From Streptomyces sp. Alt3 (GTDB lineage: Bacteria > Actinomycetota > Actinomycetes > Streptomycetales > Streptomycetaceae), in assembly GCF_030719215.1 (NCBI RefSeq), contig NZ_CP120983.1:2294001-2358000 (forward strand): DNA of 64,000 nucleotides, given 5' to 3'. A program made the position numbers and the translations under genes. Under the pieces are notes generated by a model. It saw nothing but the letters and a program-made list of their open reading frames with translations, was not told the DNA's origin and searched no databases. Positions 27,461 through 36,419 of the stretch are shown in pieces (positions within the stretch are counted from its first letter, which is position 1; each line of letters opens with the position of its first letter).

Positions 27461-28258
27461 ATGAGAGAAACACCCCGCCCGCAGGGGACTGCGGGTGATG
27501 CCGGTCCGGGGCTCCCCCAGCGCCGTACCGGCCGTGCCATCGCGCACACCGCTGGAGCTTCGGGCTCCGGGACTCCTCACCGATCGGATGGCCGCCCGCC
27601 CCACACCCCCCGGGGCGCGCGGCAACCCGGTCCGACCGGCCACCTCGGAACAATCCCCCCTGTTCCCCGGTGGCCGGTTCTTCTCGTGTGGGCGTCCGTC
27701 GCGCTGCCGGTGCTCCTCCTCGTGATCACCTGGCAGGTGCTGACCGACGGCCCGCTGCTGGGTCCCGACGAGCGACTCGGCCTGGAGCTGGCGGGGCTCG
27801 GCCCCGCATGGCTCACCGATCTCTTCGCCGACCTCGGCAACATGCAGGTCGCCGTCCCCGTGCTGGCGTGCGCGGTCCTCGTCGCGTGGTTCCGGCGCGC
27901 CCGGCGGGCCGCCCTGTACGCCGTGGTGGCCATGGCCGCCGTTCCGGCGCTCGTCGTCCCGCTCAAGCTGTGGACGGACCGTCAGGGACCGCTGACGGAG
28001 GCTACGGGCTACTACCCCTCGGGCCACACCACCACGGCGATGGTGGCGTACGGGGCGGCGGCGCTCCTGCTCGCCCCGTACATGAGGCGGTCATGGGTGA
28101 CGCTCGTCGCCGCCGTCCTGCTGACGGCGGCGACGAGCGTCGGTCTGGTGCTGCGCGGCTACCACTGGCCGCTGGACGTGGTGGCCGGCTGGTGCCTGAG
28201 CGGGGTGCTGCTGCTCGCCCTGCGGGCGGTCACGAGGAGCGGTCAGCCGCCGAAGTAG
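27461..28258 (+). CDS. PAP2-superfamily membrane phosphatase
   Basis: An integral membrane acid phosphatase of the type acting on lipid phosphates. Three PAP2 motifs are visible: KLWTDRQGPLT (KxxxxxxRP-like), YYPSGHTT (PSGH) and LVLRGYHWPLDVVAGW (SRxxxxxHxxxD-like). Five or six membrane helices are predicted. The first 75 residues are Pro/Gly-rich with no family match, and no clear ribosome site is seen at 27461 (ATG) or 27380 (GTG), so the start is uncertain. It is convergent with the chitinase gene: the two stop ends overlap by 16 bp. Confidence 0.85.
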   Translation: MRETPRPQGTAGDAGPGLPQRRTGRAIAHTAGASGSGTPHRSDGRPPHTPRGARQPGPTGHLGTIPPVPRWPVLLVWASVALPVLLLVITWQVLTDGPLLGPDERLGLELAGLGPAWLTDLFADLGNMQVAVPVLACAVLVAWFRRARRAALYAVVAMAAVPALVVPLKLWTDRQGPLTEATGYYPSGHTTTAMVAYGAAALLLAPYMRRSWVTLVAAVLLTAATSVGLVLRGYHWPLDVVAGWCLSGVLLLALRAVTRSGQPPK

Positions 28259-30081
28259 GCGTCGAAGTTCTTCGAGAACTCCCAGTTGTTGAAGCGGTCC
28301 CAGTTGATCGACCAGGTCATCAGCCCGCGCAGCCCGGACCAGGTGCCGTGGGTCCGGTAGGTGCCGCAGTCGGTCTTCTTCGTCAGGCAGTTGAGCGCCT
28401 TGGTGACCTCCGCGGGTGAGGTGTGGCCGTTGCCGGCCTGGGTGGACGCGGGGAGGCCGAAGGCCACCTGTTCGGGGCGCAGCGCGGGGAAGACCTTGGT
28501 CTGGTCGCCCGCGACGGGGAAGCCGGTGAGCAGCATGTCCGTCATGGCGATGTGGAAGTCGGCGCCGCCCATGGAGTGGTACTGGTTGTCCAGACCCATG
28601 ATCGAGCCCGAGTTGTAGTCCTGGACGTGCAGCAGGGTGAGGTCGTCGCGCAGCGCGTGGATGACGGGCAGATAGGCGCCCGCACGCGGGTCCTGGCCGC
28701 CCCAGGGGCCGGAGCCGTAGTACTGGTAGCCGAGCTGCACGAAGAAGGTCTCGGGGGCCATGGTGAGGACGAACCCGGCCCCGTACTTGGCCTTGAGGGA
28801 CTTCACCGCGGAGATCAGGTTGACGATGACGGGGGTCGTCGGGCTGCGGAAGTCGGTGTCGCCTGTCGCGAGTGACAGCGAGTGGCCCTCGAAGTCGATG
28901 TCCAGGCCGTCGAGGCCGTAGGTGTCGATGATCTTGCTGACGGAGCTGACGAAGGCGTCGCGGGCAGCGGTCGAGGCGAGCTGCACCTGTCCGTTCTGGC
29001 CGCCGATCGAGATCAGCACCTTCTTCCCGGCTGCCTGCTTGGCCTTGATGGCGGCCTTGAACTCGGCTTCGCTCTCCACGTTCGGGCACTCGGCGACGGG
29101 GCAGAGCGAGAAGCGGATGTCACCCGAGGTGACGGACGTAGGCTCACCGAAGGCGAGGTTGATGACGTCCCACGAGTCCGGCACGTCGGCCATCCGCGTG
29201 TAGCCGGAGCCGTTGGCGAAGCTGGAGTGGAGGTAGCCGACGAGCGCGTGGGCCGGGAGTCCGCCGTCGCTTCCTCCCCCGCCTCCGGCGGCCGTGGTGA
29301 CGCTCACGGCCGCCGACTTCGCCGACTCGCCGGCGGCGTTCACCGCGGAGACCTGGAAGCTGTACGCCGACGACGCGGCCAGCCCCGTGACGGTCGCCGA
29401 GGTGCCGGTGGTGTCGAGGACCTTGGTGCCGCCGCGGTGGACGCGGTAGCCGGTGGCTCCGGCGGAGGGGGTCCAGGACAGCGGAACGGCCGAGGCGGTG
29501 GCCGTACCGGCCCGCAGACCGGTGGGGGCTGCGGGCACGGCGACGGGGTCGCCGCCGGGGCCGGTCAGGGTGAGGTCGTCGGCGTGGTACGCGGGGGTGC
29601 CGTACCAGCCGTGGGTGTAGACCGTCACCGACGTGGTCGCGGGGCCGGTCCGGAAGTTGGTGGTCAGCTGCTGGTACGCACCGGCGGACTGGGTCCACGT
29701 GGAGACGTCGGTGGTGCCCGTGCCGGACGCCCCGAGGTAGACGTAGCTTCCCTGCACCCACGCGCCCAGCGTGTAGGCGGAGTCGGGCCTGACGCTCACC
29801 GTCTGCGAACAGCGGGCGTTGTCGCTGCCCGCCGGTGTCGCCTTCAGCGCCGAGGTCCCGCTGTGCACGGGTGAGCCGACCACGGTGCCGCTGCCGCCGG
29901 TGCAGCTCCAGCCGTCCAGCCCCGTCTCGAAGCCTCCGTTGCGCGCCAGATCGGCGTCGGCCGCTCCGGCGGCCGGCGCCGTCGCGACCAGGGCTCCGGC
30001 GGCGAGCAGTCCGGCCGAGAAGACGGCCAGGAGCCTGGAGAGACGGGCGGGTGGTCCGGTGCGGGATCCGGTGCGTTCCAC
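28243..30081 (-). CDS. Secreted GH18 chitinase with CBM and fibronectin III domain
   Basis: This enzyme hydrolyses chitin outside the cell. The GTG at 30081 lies 5 nt after a GGAGG. Domain order in 612 residues: signal peptide (about 1-40, ending AAGA); carbohydrate-binding module about 45-173 (NGGFETGLDGWSC); FnIII about 183-263; Gly/Ser linker; GH18 barrel about 275-612 with SIGGQNGQ and the catalytic DGLDIDFE (D391, D394, D396, acid E398). An upstream promoter carries the direct repeats typical of Streptomyces chitinase genes. It stands alone and ends overlapping the PAP2 gene. Confidence 0.95.
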   Translation of the reverse strand: MERTGSRTGPPARLSRLLAVFSAGLLAAGALVATAPAAGAADADLARNGGFETGLDGWSCTGGSGTVVGSPVHSGTSALKATPAGSDNARCSQTVSVRPDSAYTLGAWVQGSYVYLGASGTGTTDVSTWTQSAGAYQQLTTNFRTGPATTSVTVYTHGWYGTPAYHADDLTLTGPGGDPVAVPAAPTGLRAGTATASAVPLSWTPSAGATGYRVHRGGTKVLDTTGTSATVTGLAASSAYSFQVSAVNAAGESAKSAAVSVTTAAGGGGGSDGGLPAHALVGYLHSSFANGSGYTRMADVPDSWDVINLAFGEPTSVTSGDIRFSLCPVAECPNVESEAEFKAAIKAKQAAGKKVLISIGGQNGQVQLASTAARDAFVSSVSKIIDTYGLDGLDIDFEGHSLSLATGDTDFRSPTTPVIVNLISAVKSLKAKYGAGFVLTMAPETFFVQLGYQYYGSGPWGGQDPRAGAYLPVIHALRDDLTLLHVQDYNSGSIMGLDNQYHSMGGADFHIAMTDMLLTGFPVAGDQTKVFPALRPEQVAFGLPASTQAGNGHTSPAEVTKALNCLTKKTDCGTYRTHGTWSGLRGLMTWSINWDRFNNWEFSKNFDAYFGG

Positions 30082-30121
30082 AACAGCCTCCGTGCAGGGG
30101 GTGATTGAGCGGCAGGCGCTC

Positions 30122-30155
30122 AACATGGTCCAGACCAATCAGGTTGTCAAGACCT
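30122..30155 (-). promoter_or_regulatory. Chitinase promoter with direct repeats / DasR-like site
   Basis: On the minus strand a -35 TTGACA (30150-30145) and a -10 CATGTT (30127-30122) are 17 bp apart. Two imperfect repeats cover it: GGTCTTGACAAC from 30154 and GGTCTGGACCAT from 30136 (9 of 12 bases match, 18-bp spacing). The second is nearly the palindrome TGGTCTAGACCA used by DasR. Streptomyces chitinase promoters are known to carry such pairs, so induction by chitin and glucose repression are expected. Confidence 0.8.
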
Positions 30156-30166
30156 CTGGCGGCGTC

Positions 30167-30625
30167 TCACTCCCCGCCGCGCGCTCCCCGGGCCGCGGCC
30201 GCCTCGTGCAGGGCGAGTTCGAGGAGACCCGCGTCGGTGAGCACACCCGAGCCGTCCGGCGGGATCAGCCAGCGCACCCCGCCCACGGCGCTGCCCGGCC
30301 GGGGCACGACGATCCACGCCCCCGCGCCGATCCCGCGGATGCCGGTCCCGACCCAGCGGGACGCCGTCCCGGGCGGCACGAAGAAGCCCGTCCGGGATTC
30401 CCCGAAGTCCGCGAGGACGGGTCCCGGCCTGTCGATGAGGCGGGTGAGCACGTCGAGCGTCGGATGGGCGAGTTCCCCCGGAACGATCAGCACGTCCCAG
30501 CGCTTCCCGGCGGGCAGGAGCGCCATCCCCCGGGGGTTGCGCGCCCACTCCCTCCGTACGGCGCCCGGATCCGGCGCCACCGACGCGAGCCATGCGACCG
30601 CTGCCTTCGTCCCCGTGCCGGCCAT
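30167..30625 (-). CDS. Small protein resembling the bifunctional primase/polymerase N-terminal domain
   Basis: The ATG at 30625 follows a perfect AAGGAGG at 6-nt spacing. The 152-residue protein (AVAWLASVAPDP..., GKRWDVLIVPGELAHPTLDVL, SRTGFFVPPGTASRW, RWLIPPDGSGVLTD) resembles short Streptomyces proteins annotated as Prim-Pol-like. The catalytic acidic residues of true primases are not obvious, so activity is doubtful. It is 140 bp after the polyamine oxidase gene on the same strand, and its stop lies 12 bp from the chitinase promoter repeats. Confidence 0.6.
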   Translation of the reverse strand: MAGTGTKAAVAWLASVAPDPGAVRREWARNPRGMALLPAGKRWDVLIVPGELAHPTLDVLTRLIDRPGPVLADFGESRTGFFVPPGTASRWVGTGIRGIGAGAWIVVPRPGSAVGGVRWLIPPDGSGVLTDAGLLELALHEAAAARGARGGE

Positions 30626-30765
30626 GGACTGCCTCCTTCTCCCCGTGGACACCGGCAGGTTCCTGCCGGTGCGTTCACGGGAGAGAGAGGGCCGGACGCG
30701 GATCATGACGCGGGTTCGGCCGTCTGTCGGAAGTGAGGTGGGTCACCCCGCCGGCGCGTCCGTCC

Positions 30766-32181
30766 TCAGCTGTCGAAGCCCAGCCCGAGCCGGTCCATGG
30801 TCCGCAGCCACAGGTTGCGGTGCCCGCCACGGCTGTCCGCCCGCGCCAGGGACCGCTTGGTGAGCTCGATCCCGGCCCAGGCGAAGGGTTCGGGCGGGAA
30901 GGGCATCGGCTTCGAGCGGACCATGGCGAGTGCGGTCCGTTCGGTCTGCCCGCCCGACAGCAGGTCGAGCATGACCTCGGCGCCGAAGCGTGTGGCCCCG
31001 ACGCCCAGTCCGGTGAATCCGGCTGCGTAGGCGACCCGGCCGCGATGAGCCGTGCCGAAGAACGCGGAGAACCGGGAACACGTGTCGATCGCCCCGCCCC
31101 ACGCATGGCTGAAACGCACACCGGACAGCTGCGGAAAGCAGTCGAAGAACTGGCCGGCGAGTTTCAGGAAGGTCTCCGGGCGCTGGTCCAGCGCGGAATT
31201 CAGCCGGCCGCCGTACGGATACACGGCGTCGTATCCGCCCCACAGGATCCGGTTGTCCGCGGACAGCCGGAAATAGTGGAACTGATTGGCGCTGTCCCCC
31301 AGCCCCTGCCGGTTGCGCCAGCCGACCGAGGCGAGCTGATCCGCGGTCAGCGGCTCCGTCATCAGCGCGTAGTCGTACACCGGGACCGTGTACGGACGCA
31401 CCCGCTTCACCAGTGACGGGAAGATGTTCGTGCCGAGAGCGACGTCACGCGCGAACACCCTGCCGTAGGGCGTGCGCACCGCCATGCCGGCGCCGGACCG
31501 GACGAGTTCGAGGCCGGGGGTGTACTCGAAGACCCGTACGCCGAGACCGAGGCAGGCCTCCTTCAGGCCCCAGGCGAGCTTCGCCGGATGCAGCATGGCG
31601 ACGCCCCGCCGGTCCAGCAGGCCGCCGAGGAACGTCGGCGAGTCGACCTCGCGGCGCATCTGGTCCCGGTCCAGGAATTCGAATCCTCCGAGGCCGAGCT
31701 CCTGGGTCCTGCTGTGCCATTCGCGCAGCTCATCGAGCTGGTGGGGCTGAGTGGCGACATCGATCTCGCCGGTGCGTTCGAATTCGCAGCCGATGGAGTG
31801 GCGGGTGACGGTCTCCTCGATGGCGTCGAGGTTCCGCGCACCCAGCGCCTCCAGCTTCCCGATCTCGTCCGGCCAGCGCTCCAGACCGTTGGCCAGGCCG
31901 TGCGTCAGCGAGGCGGCGCAGAATCCGCCGTTGCGGCCCGAGGCCGCCCAGCCCACCTCGTCACCCTCGACGAGGACGACATCGCGCCCGGGATCCCGTT
32001 CCTTGGCGATCAGAGCGGTCCACAGTCCGCTGTAACCGCCGCCCACGACCAGCAGATCGCACCGTTCGTCACCGGTCAGCGCGGGACGGGCCACCGGCTT
32101 TCCGGGGTCGTCCAGCCAGTAGGACAGGGGACGCGCGTCCGAGAGTGATCGTGCGGCCTCACGCATGGCATCCGGGGCCAT
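30766..32181 (-). CDS. FAD-dependent amine oxidase (gamma-glutamylputrescine oxidase-like)
   Basis: This 471-residue DAO-family flavoprotein has the dinucleotide motif LLVVGGGYSGLWTALIAKE, then VEGDEVGWAASGRNGGFC (typical of PuuB-type oxidases) and the C-terminal FAD contact GFTGLGVGATRFGAE. The ATG at 32181 is 9 nt from AAGGAG; an upstream TTG is less likely. It is the last gene of the tight pot operon (21 bp after potC), so oxidation of imported putrescine or its gamma-glutamyl derivative to an aldehyde is the likely role. Confidence 0.88.
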   Translation of the reverse strand: MAPDAMREAARSLSDARPLSYWLDDPGKPVARPALTGDERCDLLVVGGGYSGLWTALIAKERDPGRDVVLVEGDEVGWAASGRNGGFCAASLTHGLANGLERWPDEIGKLEALGARNLDAIEETVTRHSIGCEFERTGEIDVATQPHQLDELREWHSRTQELGLGGFEFLDRDQMRREVDSPTFLGGLLDRRGVAMLHPAKLAWGLKEACLGLGVRVFEYTPGLELVRSGAGMAVRTPYGRVFARDVALGTNIFPSLVKRVRPYTVPVYDYALMTEPLTADQLASVGWRNRQGLGDSANQFHYFRLSADNRILWGGYDAVYPYGGRLNSALDQRPETFLKLAGQFFDCFPQLSGVRFSHAWGGAIDTCSRFSAFFGTAHRGRVAYAAGFTGLGVGATRFGAEVMLDLLSGGQTERTALAMVRSKPMPFPPEPFAWAGIELTKRSLARADSRGGHRNLWLRTMDRLGLGFDS

Positions 32182-32202
32182 GGTTTCCAACTCCTTCGGG
32201 TT

Positions 32203-33006
32203 CTAGTTTCCCGCATTGCTCTTCCGCCGGTTCGCGACGAGCTGCCCGGCGAGAACCACCGCAACGGCGATGACGAACATGGCCGTGCCGATGACGTTGA
32301 TCTGCACAGGTGTTCCACGCTGGGCCGATCCCCAGACGAACATGGGGAACGTCACCGTGGAGCCCGCGTTGAAATTGGTGATGATGAAATCGTCGAAGGA
32401 CAGCGCGAATGCGAGCAGCGCTCCCGCGGCGATTCCCGGGGCGGCGATCGGGAGGGTCACCCGGACGAACGTCTGCACCGGGCCCGCGTACAGATCACGG
32501 GCGGCCTCCTCCAGCCGTGGGTCCATCGACATCACCCGTGCCTTGACGGCCGTCACCACGAAGCTGAGGCAGAACATGATGTGGGCGATCAGCACGGTCC
32601 AGAAGCCGAGCCGGGCACCCATGTTGAGGAACAGGGTGAGCAACGAGGCCGCCATGACGACCTCGGGCATCGCCATCGGCAGGAAGATCAGCGAGTTGAC
32701 CGCGCCACGGGCCCGGAAGCGGTAGCGGACCAGCGCGAAGGCGATCATCGTGCCGAGCGCGGTCGCGCCGACGGTCGCCCAGAAGGCGATCCGCAGCGAG
32801 AGCGACAGCGAACCGCAGAGGTCGGCGACGCCGCAGGGGTCCTTCCAGGCGTCCAGGGAGAACTCCTGCCAGGCGTAGTTGAAGCGCCCCTTCGGCCTGT
32901 TGAAGGAGAACACCATGACGACGACGTTCGGCAGGATCATGTACGCGAGGGTCAGCAGACCGGCGAGCACGACCAGGTTCCGGCGGATCCATCGGAGTAC
33001 GGGCAT
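32203..33006 (-). CDS. potC: Polyamine ABC transporter permease (PotC-like)
   Basis: A 267-residue inner-membrane permease with about six helices and the EAA loop EEAARDLYAGPVQTFVRVTLP, which contacts the PotA ATPase. Its TM segments include LVVLAGLLTLAYMILPNVVVMVFSFN and the terminal INVIGTAMFVIAVAVVLAG. The ATG shares one base with the potB stop (TGATG). It forms the PotB/PotC heterodimer of a spermidine/putrescine importer. Confidence 0.92.
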   Translation of the reverse strand: MPVLRWIRRNLVVLAGLLTLAYMILPNVVVMVFSFNRPKGRFNYAWQEFSLDAWKDPCGVADLCGSLSLSLRIAFWATVGATALGTMIAFALVRYRFRARGAVNSLIFLPMAMPEVVMAASLLTLFLNMGARLGFWTVLIAHIMFCLSFVVTAVKARVMSMDPRLEEAARDLYAGPVQTFVRVTLPIAAPGIAAGALLAFALSFDDFIITNFNAGSTVTFPMFVWGSAQRGTPVQINVIGTAMFVIAVAVVLAGQLVANRRKSNAGN

Positions 33007-33920
33007 CAGACCAGGTCCTCCGTACCGGAGCGGCGGATGTAGACGGTGACCACGAGCAGGACGACCGCCATGAGGATGAACGAGAGCGCGGCCGCGGTCG
33101 GATAGTCCAGGACCCGCAGGAACTGGGCCTGGATGACGCTGCCGACCATCTTGGTGTCGGTCGAGCCGAGGAGTTCCGCGTTGACGTAGTCGCCGCTCGC
33201 GGGGATGAACGTCAGCAGCGTGCCGGAGACGACCCCGGGCATGGACAGCGGGAGCGTCACCTTGCGGAAGGTGGTGGCGGGTGTGGCGTACAGGTCGCCC
33301 GCGGCCTCGTGCAGCCGGCCGTCGATGCGTTCCAGCGAGGTGTAGAGCGGGAGGATCATGAACGGCAGGAAGTTGTACGTCAGACCGCAGACGACGGCCA
33401 TGGGCGTGGCCAGCACCCGGTTGTTCTCGGTCCAGCCGAGCCAGGCCGTGACGTCCAGGACGTGCAGGGTGTTCAGCGCGTCGACGACCGCGCCGCCGTC
33501 CGCGAGGATCGTCTTCCAGGCCAGCGTCCGGATGAGGAAGCTGGTGAAGAACGGGGCGACGACCAGCACGAGCACCAGGTTGCGCCAGCGGCCCGCCTTG
33601 AACGCGATCAGATAGGCGAGCGGGTAGCCGAGCAGCAGGCACAGCAGCGTGGCGGTCCCCGCGTAGAGGAGGGAGCGGACGAACTGCGGGTAGTAGTCGG
33701 TGAGGGCGTCCCAGTAGGTCCGGAAGTGCCAGGTGACCTCGAAGCCCTTCTCCAGGGATCCGGTCTGTACGGAGGTCGACGCCTGGTAGACCATCGGCAG
33801 CGCGAAGAAGACGAGCAGCCACAGGATGCCGGGGAGCAGCAGCCAGTAGGGCACGAGCCGCCTGCGGGTGGACGGCTTGCGGACCACTGCCTCCGCGGCG
33901 GGCGCCTTCGTGACGCTCAC
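33006..33920 (-). CDS. potB: Polyamine ABC transporter permease (PotB-like)
   Basis: A 304-residue permease: a basic cytosolic N-terminus, six predicted helices (WLLLPGILWLLVFFALPMVYQA first) and the EAA loop HEAAGDLYATPATTFRKVTLPL. The GTG start at 33920 overlaps the potA stop (GTGA), a coupling signal. Family and order (D-A-B-C) match spermidine/putrescine importers. Confidence 0.92.
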   Translation of the reverse strand: MSVTKAPAAEAVVRKPSTRRRLVPYWLLLPGILWLLVFFALPMVYQASTSVQTGSLEKGFEVTWHFRTYWDALTDYYPQFVRSLLYAGTATLLCLLLGYPLAYLIAFKAGRWRNLVLVLVVAPFFTSFLIRTLAWKTILADGGAVVDALNTLHVLDVTAWLGWTENNRVLATPMAVVCGLTYNFLPFMILPLYTSLERIDGRLHEAAGDLYATPATTFRKVTLPLSMPGVVSGTLLTFIPASGDYVNAELLGSTDTKMVGSVIQAQFLRVLDYPTAAALSFILMAVVLLVVTVYIRRSGTEDLV

Positions 33921-35074
33921 GCCGCTCCCTCCAGGCCTTCGGTACCGGCGCCCGCGTCGATGGACTGGTCCGCGTCGAGTCCGAAGGTGTGCTCGGGGTT
34001 CCAGTGCAGGACGACCTCGGCGCCGGGGCCGAGCCGGCTGTCGCGCTCGATGTTCTGCTCGTAGACCTGGAGCGCGGTGCCGGCCGGGCTCTCGACGACG
34101 TACTGCGTGGACACTCCGATGAAGCTGGAGTCCGTGATGCGGCCGGTGACCCGGTTGCGGCCGTCGGGTATCCGGTCCGCGTCGTCGGTGTGGGTGAGGG
34201 ATATCTTCTCGGGGCGGACGCCGACGAGCAGCTTCTCCCCGTTCCCCGCGGGGGCGGTACATCGCCCGCCGGGCAGGGTGAGCTTCCCGCCGCCGGCCGA
34301 GACGACGACGTCCGTCCCCCTGGACACGATCTCCCCCTCTATGAGGTTGGAGGTGCCGAGGAAGTTGGCCACGAAGGTGGTCCTGGGGTTCTCGTACAGG
34401 TCGGCGGGGGCGCCCAGCTGTTCGACCCGGCCGCCGTTCATCACCGCGACGGTGTCGGCCATGGTCATGGCCTCCTCCTGGTCGTGGGTGACGTGGATGA
34501 ACGTGATGCCGACCTCGGTCTGGATCCGCTTGAGTTCGAGCTGCATCTGCCGGCGCAGTTTGAGGTCGAGGGCGCCCAGGGGCTCGTCGAGGAGCAGCAC
34601 CTGGGGGTGGTTGATGAGCGCGCGGGCCACAGCGACGCGCTGCTGCTGGCCGCCGGAGAGCTGGTGCGGTTTGCGCCGGGCGAAGTCGCCGAGCTGGACG
34701 AGGTCCAGCATCTCGCCGACCTGCCTGCTCACCGACTTGATGCCGCGGCGGCGCAGCCCGAAGGCGATGTTCTCGGTGACGTCGAGGTGCGGGAAGAGCG
34801 CGTAGCTCTGGAAGACGGTGTTGACGGGGCGCTTGTACGGGGGCAGGCCGGTGATGTCGCGGCCGCCGAGCGAGACCGTGCCGGTGGTGGCCTCCTCCAG
34901 ACCCGCGATCATGCGCAGGGTGGTGGTCTTCCCGCAGCCGGACGCGCCGAGCAGCGCGAAGAACGAACCCCGCGGGACGGTCAGGTCGAGGGGGTGCACT
35001 GCGGTGAAGGAGCCGTAGGTCTTGCTGATCCCGGTGAGACGGACGTCGCCGCCCTCTGTCTGCTGCTGTGTCAT
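33917..35074 (-). CDS. potA: Polyamine ABC transporter ATPase (PotA-like)
   Basis: The 385-residue ATPase has Walker A GASGCGKTTT (about residues 43-52), Q-loop FQSYALFPHL, signature LSGGQQQRVAVARAL, Walker B LLLDEPLGALD and the H-loop VTHDQEEA. A C-terminal TOBE domain (about 270-385) is typical of the CUT1/Pot subgroup. Start MTQQQT (35074) is preferred; the frame extends further but without conserved residues. It powers import through PotBC. Confidence 0.93.
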   Translation of the reverse strand: MTQQQTEGGDVRLTGISKTYGSFTAVHPLDLTVPRGSFFALLGASGCGKTTTLRMIAGLEEATTGTVSLGGRDITGLPPYKRPVNTVFQSYALFPHLDVTENIAFGLRRRGIKSVSRQVGEMLDLVQLGDFARRKPHQLSGGQQQRVAVARALINHPQVLLLDEPLGALDLKLRRQMQLELKRIQTEVGITFIHVTHDQEEAMTMADTVAVMNGGRVEQLGAPADLYENPRTTFVANFLGTSNLIEGEIVSRGTDVVVSAGGGKLTLPGGRCTAPAGNGEKLLVGVRPEKISLTHTDDADRIPDGRNRVTGRITDSSFIGVSTQYVVESPAGTALQVYEQNIERDSRLGPGAEVVLHWNPEHTFGLDADQSIDAGAGTEGLEGAA

Positions 35075-35123
35075 GGGTCGCGGTCCCAGTGGTGTCGGGG
35101 GAGTTCGGGAGGGGACGGGCCGG

Positions 35124-36371
35124 TCAGGCACCGATGAGCTTGGCGAACTTCTCCTCGTACGCCGTCTCTTCCTCGGCGCTGAGGGAGCGGAAGGACCGCG
35201 ACTTCGCGGCCATCACCCTGTCCGGGAGGATCAGCGTGTTGGACGCCATCGAAGCGTCGATCTTCGCGAGCTCACCTGCGACCCCGTCCACCGGGCAGAC
35301 GTAGTTGATGTAGGCGGCGAGCCGGGCCGCGACCGGGAGCTCGTAGTAGTGGTCCATGAGCTTCTCGGCGTTGGTCTTGTGCCGCGCCTTCGCCGGGATC
35401 AGCATGTTGTCGCTGGAGGTGATGTAGCCGGCGGACGGGATCGAGAACTTGATCGCCGGGTTGTCGGCCTGGAGCTGGATGATGTCGCCCGCCCAGGCCA
35501 CACAGGCCGCGATGTCGCCCTTGCTCAGGTCCGCGGTGTAGTCGTTGCCCGTGAAGCGGCGTATCTGCTTGGTGTCGACGCCCTTCTGCATCCGCCCGAC
35601 GGCCGCGTCGAAGTCGGCGTCGGTGAACGAGCCGGGGTCCTTGCCCATGTCGAGGAGCGTCATGCCGACCGAGTCACGCATCTCGGAGAGGAAGGAGACC
35701 TTGCCCTTGAGCTTCGGGTCGTCGAGGAGCTGGGTGACGGAGTCGACCTTGCGGCCGCCGGTCGCCTTCTCGTTGTAGGCGATGACGGTGGGGATACCGG
35801 TCCACGGGTAGGAGTAGGCGCGTCCGGGGTCCCAGTCGGGCGTACGGAACTGGGCCGACAGGTTCGCGAAGGCGTGCGGCAGGTTCGCGGGGTCGAGTTT
35901 CTGCGCCCAGCCGAGCCGGATGATCCGTGCGGCCAGCCAGTCCGTCACGATGATGAGGTCGCGGCCGGTGTCCTGGCCGGCGGCGAGCTGTGGCTTGATC
36001 TTCCCGAAGAACTCGACGTTGTCGTTGATGTCCTCGGTGTACTTGACCCGGATGCCGGTGCGTTTCGTGAAGGCGTCCAGGGTCGGCCGGCTCTTCTCGT
36101 CCTCGCCGACATCCATGTACTCGGTCCAGTTGGAGAAGTTGATCTGCTTCTCCTCCGCCGAGTGGTCGTCGGACGCGGCGGCGTCGCCCGCGCGTGCGGC
36201 GGGCGGGATGCCGCACGCGCTCAGGGCGCCGAGGCCGCCGAGTGCGAGGGCTGCCGTGCCCGAAGCCCGGAGGAGGGAACGGCGTGTGAGGGCACCCCTG
36301 CCGTACTCGATGCTGCGCCTCATGGCGGCCAGCCGGGGCGCGGAGAGGTGCTCGGGCTCGTACTGCTCCAT
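35124..36371 (-). CDS. potD: Polyamine-binding lipoprotein (PotD-like)
   Basis: The extracellular solute-binding protein of the importer. The 415-residue precursor has a twin-arginine signal (LTRRSLLRASGTAAL) running into a lipobox LSAC, so it is probably a Tat-exported lipoprotein. The mature part begins INFSNWTEYM and contains WTGIPTVIAYNEKA, matching PotD/PotF-like proteins that bind putrescine or spermidine. The gaps to the dehydrogenase gene before it (48 bp) and potA (49 bp) support one operon. Confidence 0.92.
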   Translation of the reverse strand: MEQYEPEHLSAPRLAAMRRSIEYGRGALTRRSLLRASGTAALALGGLGALSACGIPPAARAGDAAASDDHSAEEKQINFSNWTEYMDVGEDEKSRPTLDAFTKRTGIRVKYTEDINDNVEFFGKIKPQLAAGQDTGRDLIIVTDWLAARIIRLGWAQKLDPANLPHAFANLSAQFRTPDWDPGRAYSYPWTGIPTVIAYNEKATGGRKVDSVTQLLDDPKLKGKVSFLSEMRDSVGMTLLDMGKDPGSFTDADFDAAVGRMQKGVDTKQIRRFTGNDYTADLSKGDIAACVAWAGDIIQLQADNPAIKFSIPSAGYITSSDNMLIPAKARHKTNAEKLMDHYYELPVAARLAAYINYVCPVDGVAGELAKIDASMASNTLILPDRVMAAKSRSFRSLSAEEETAYEEKFAKLIGA

Positions 36372-36419
36372 ACGCGTGTGCCCTTCCGGGTGGGTGGGGC
36401 CGCCCTGCGGCGGCCGCTG

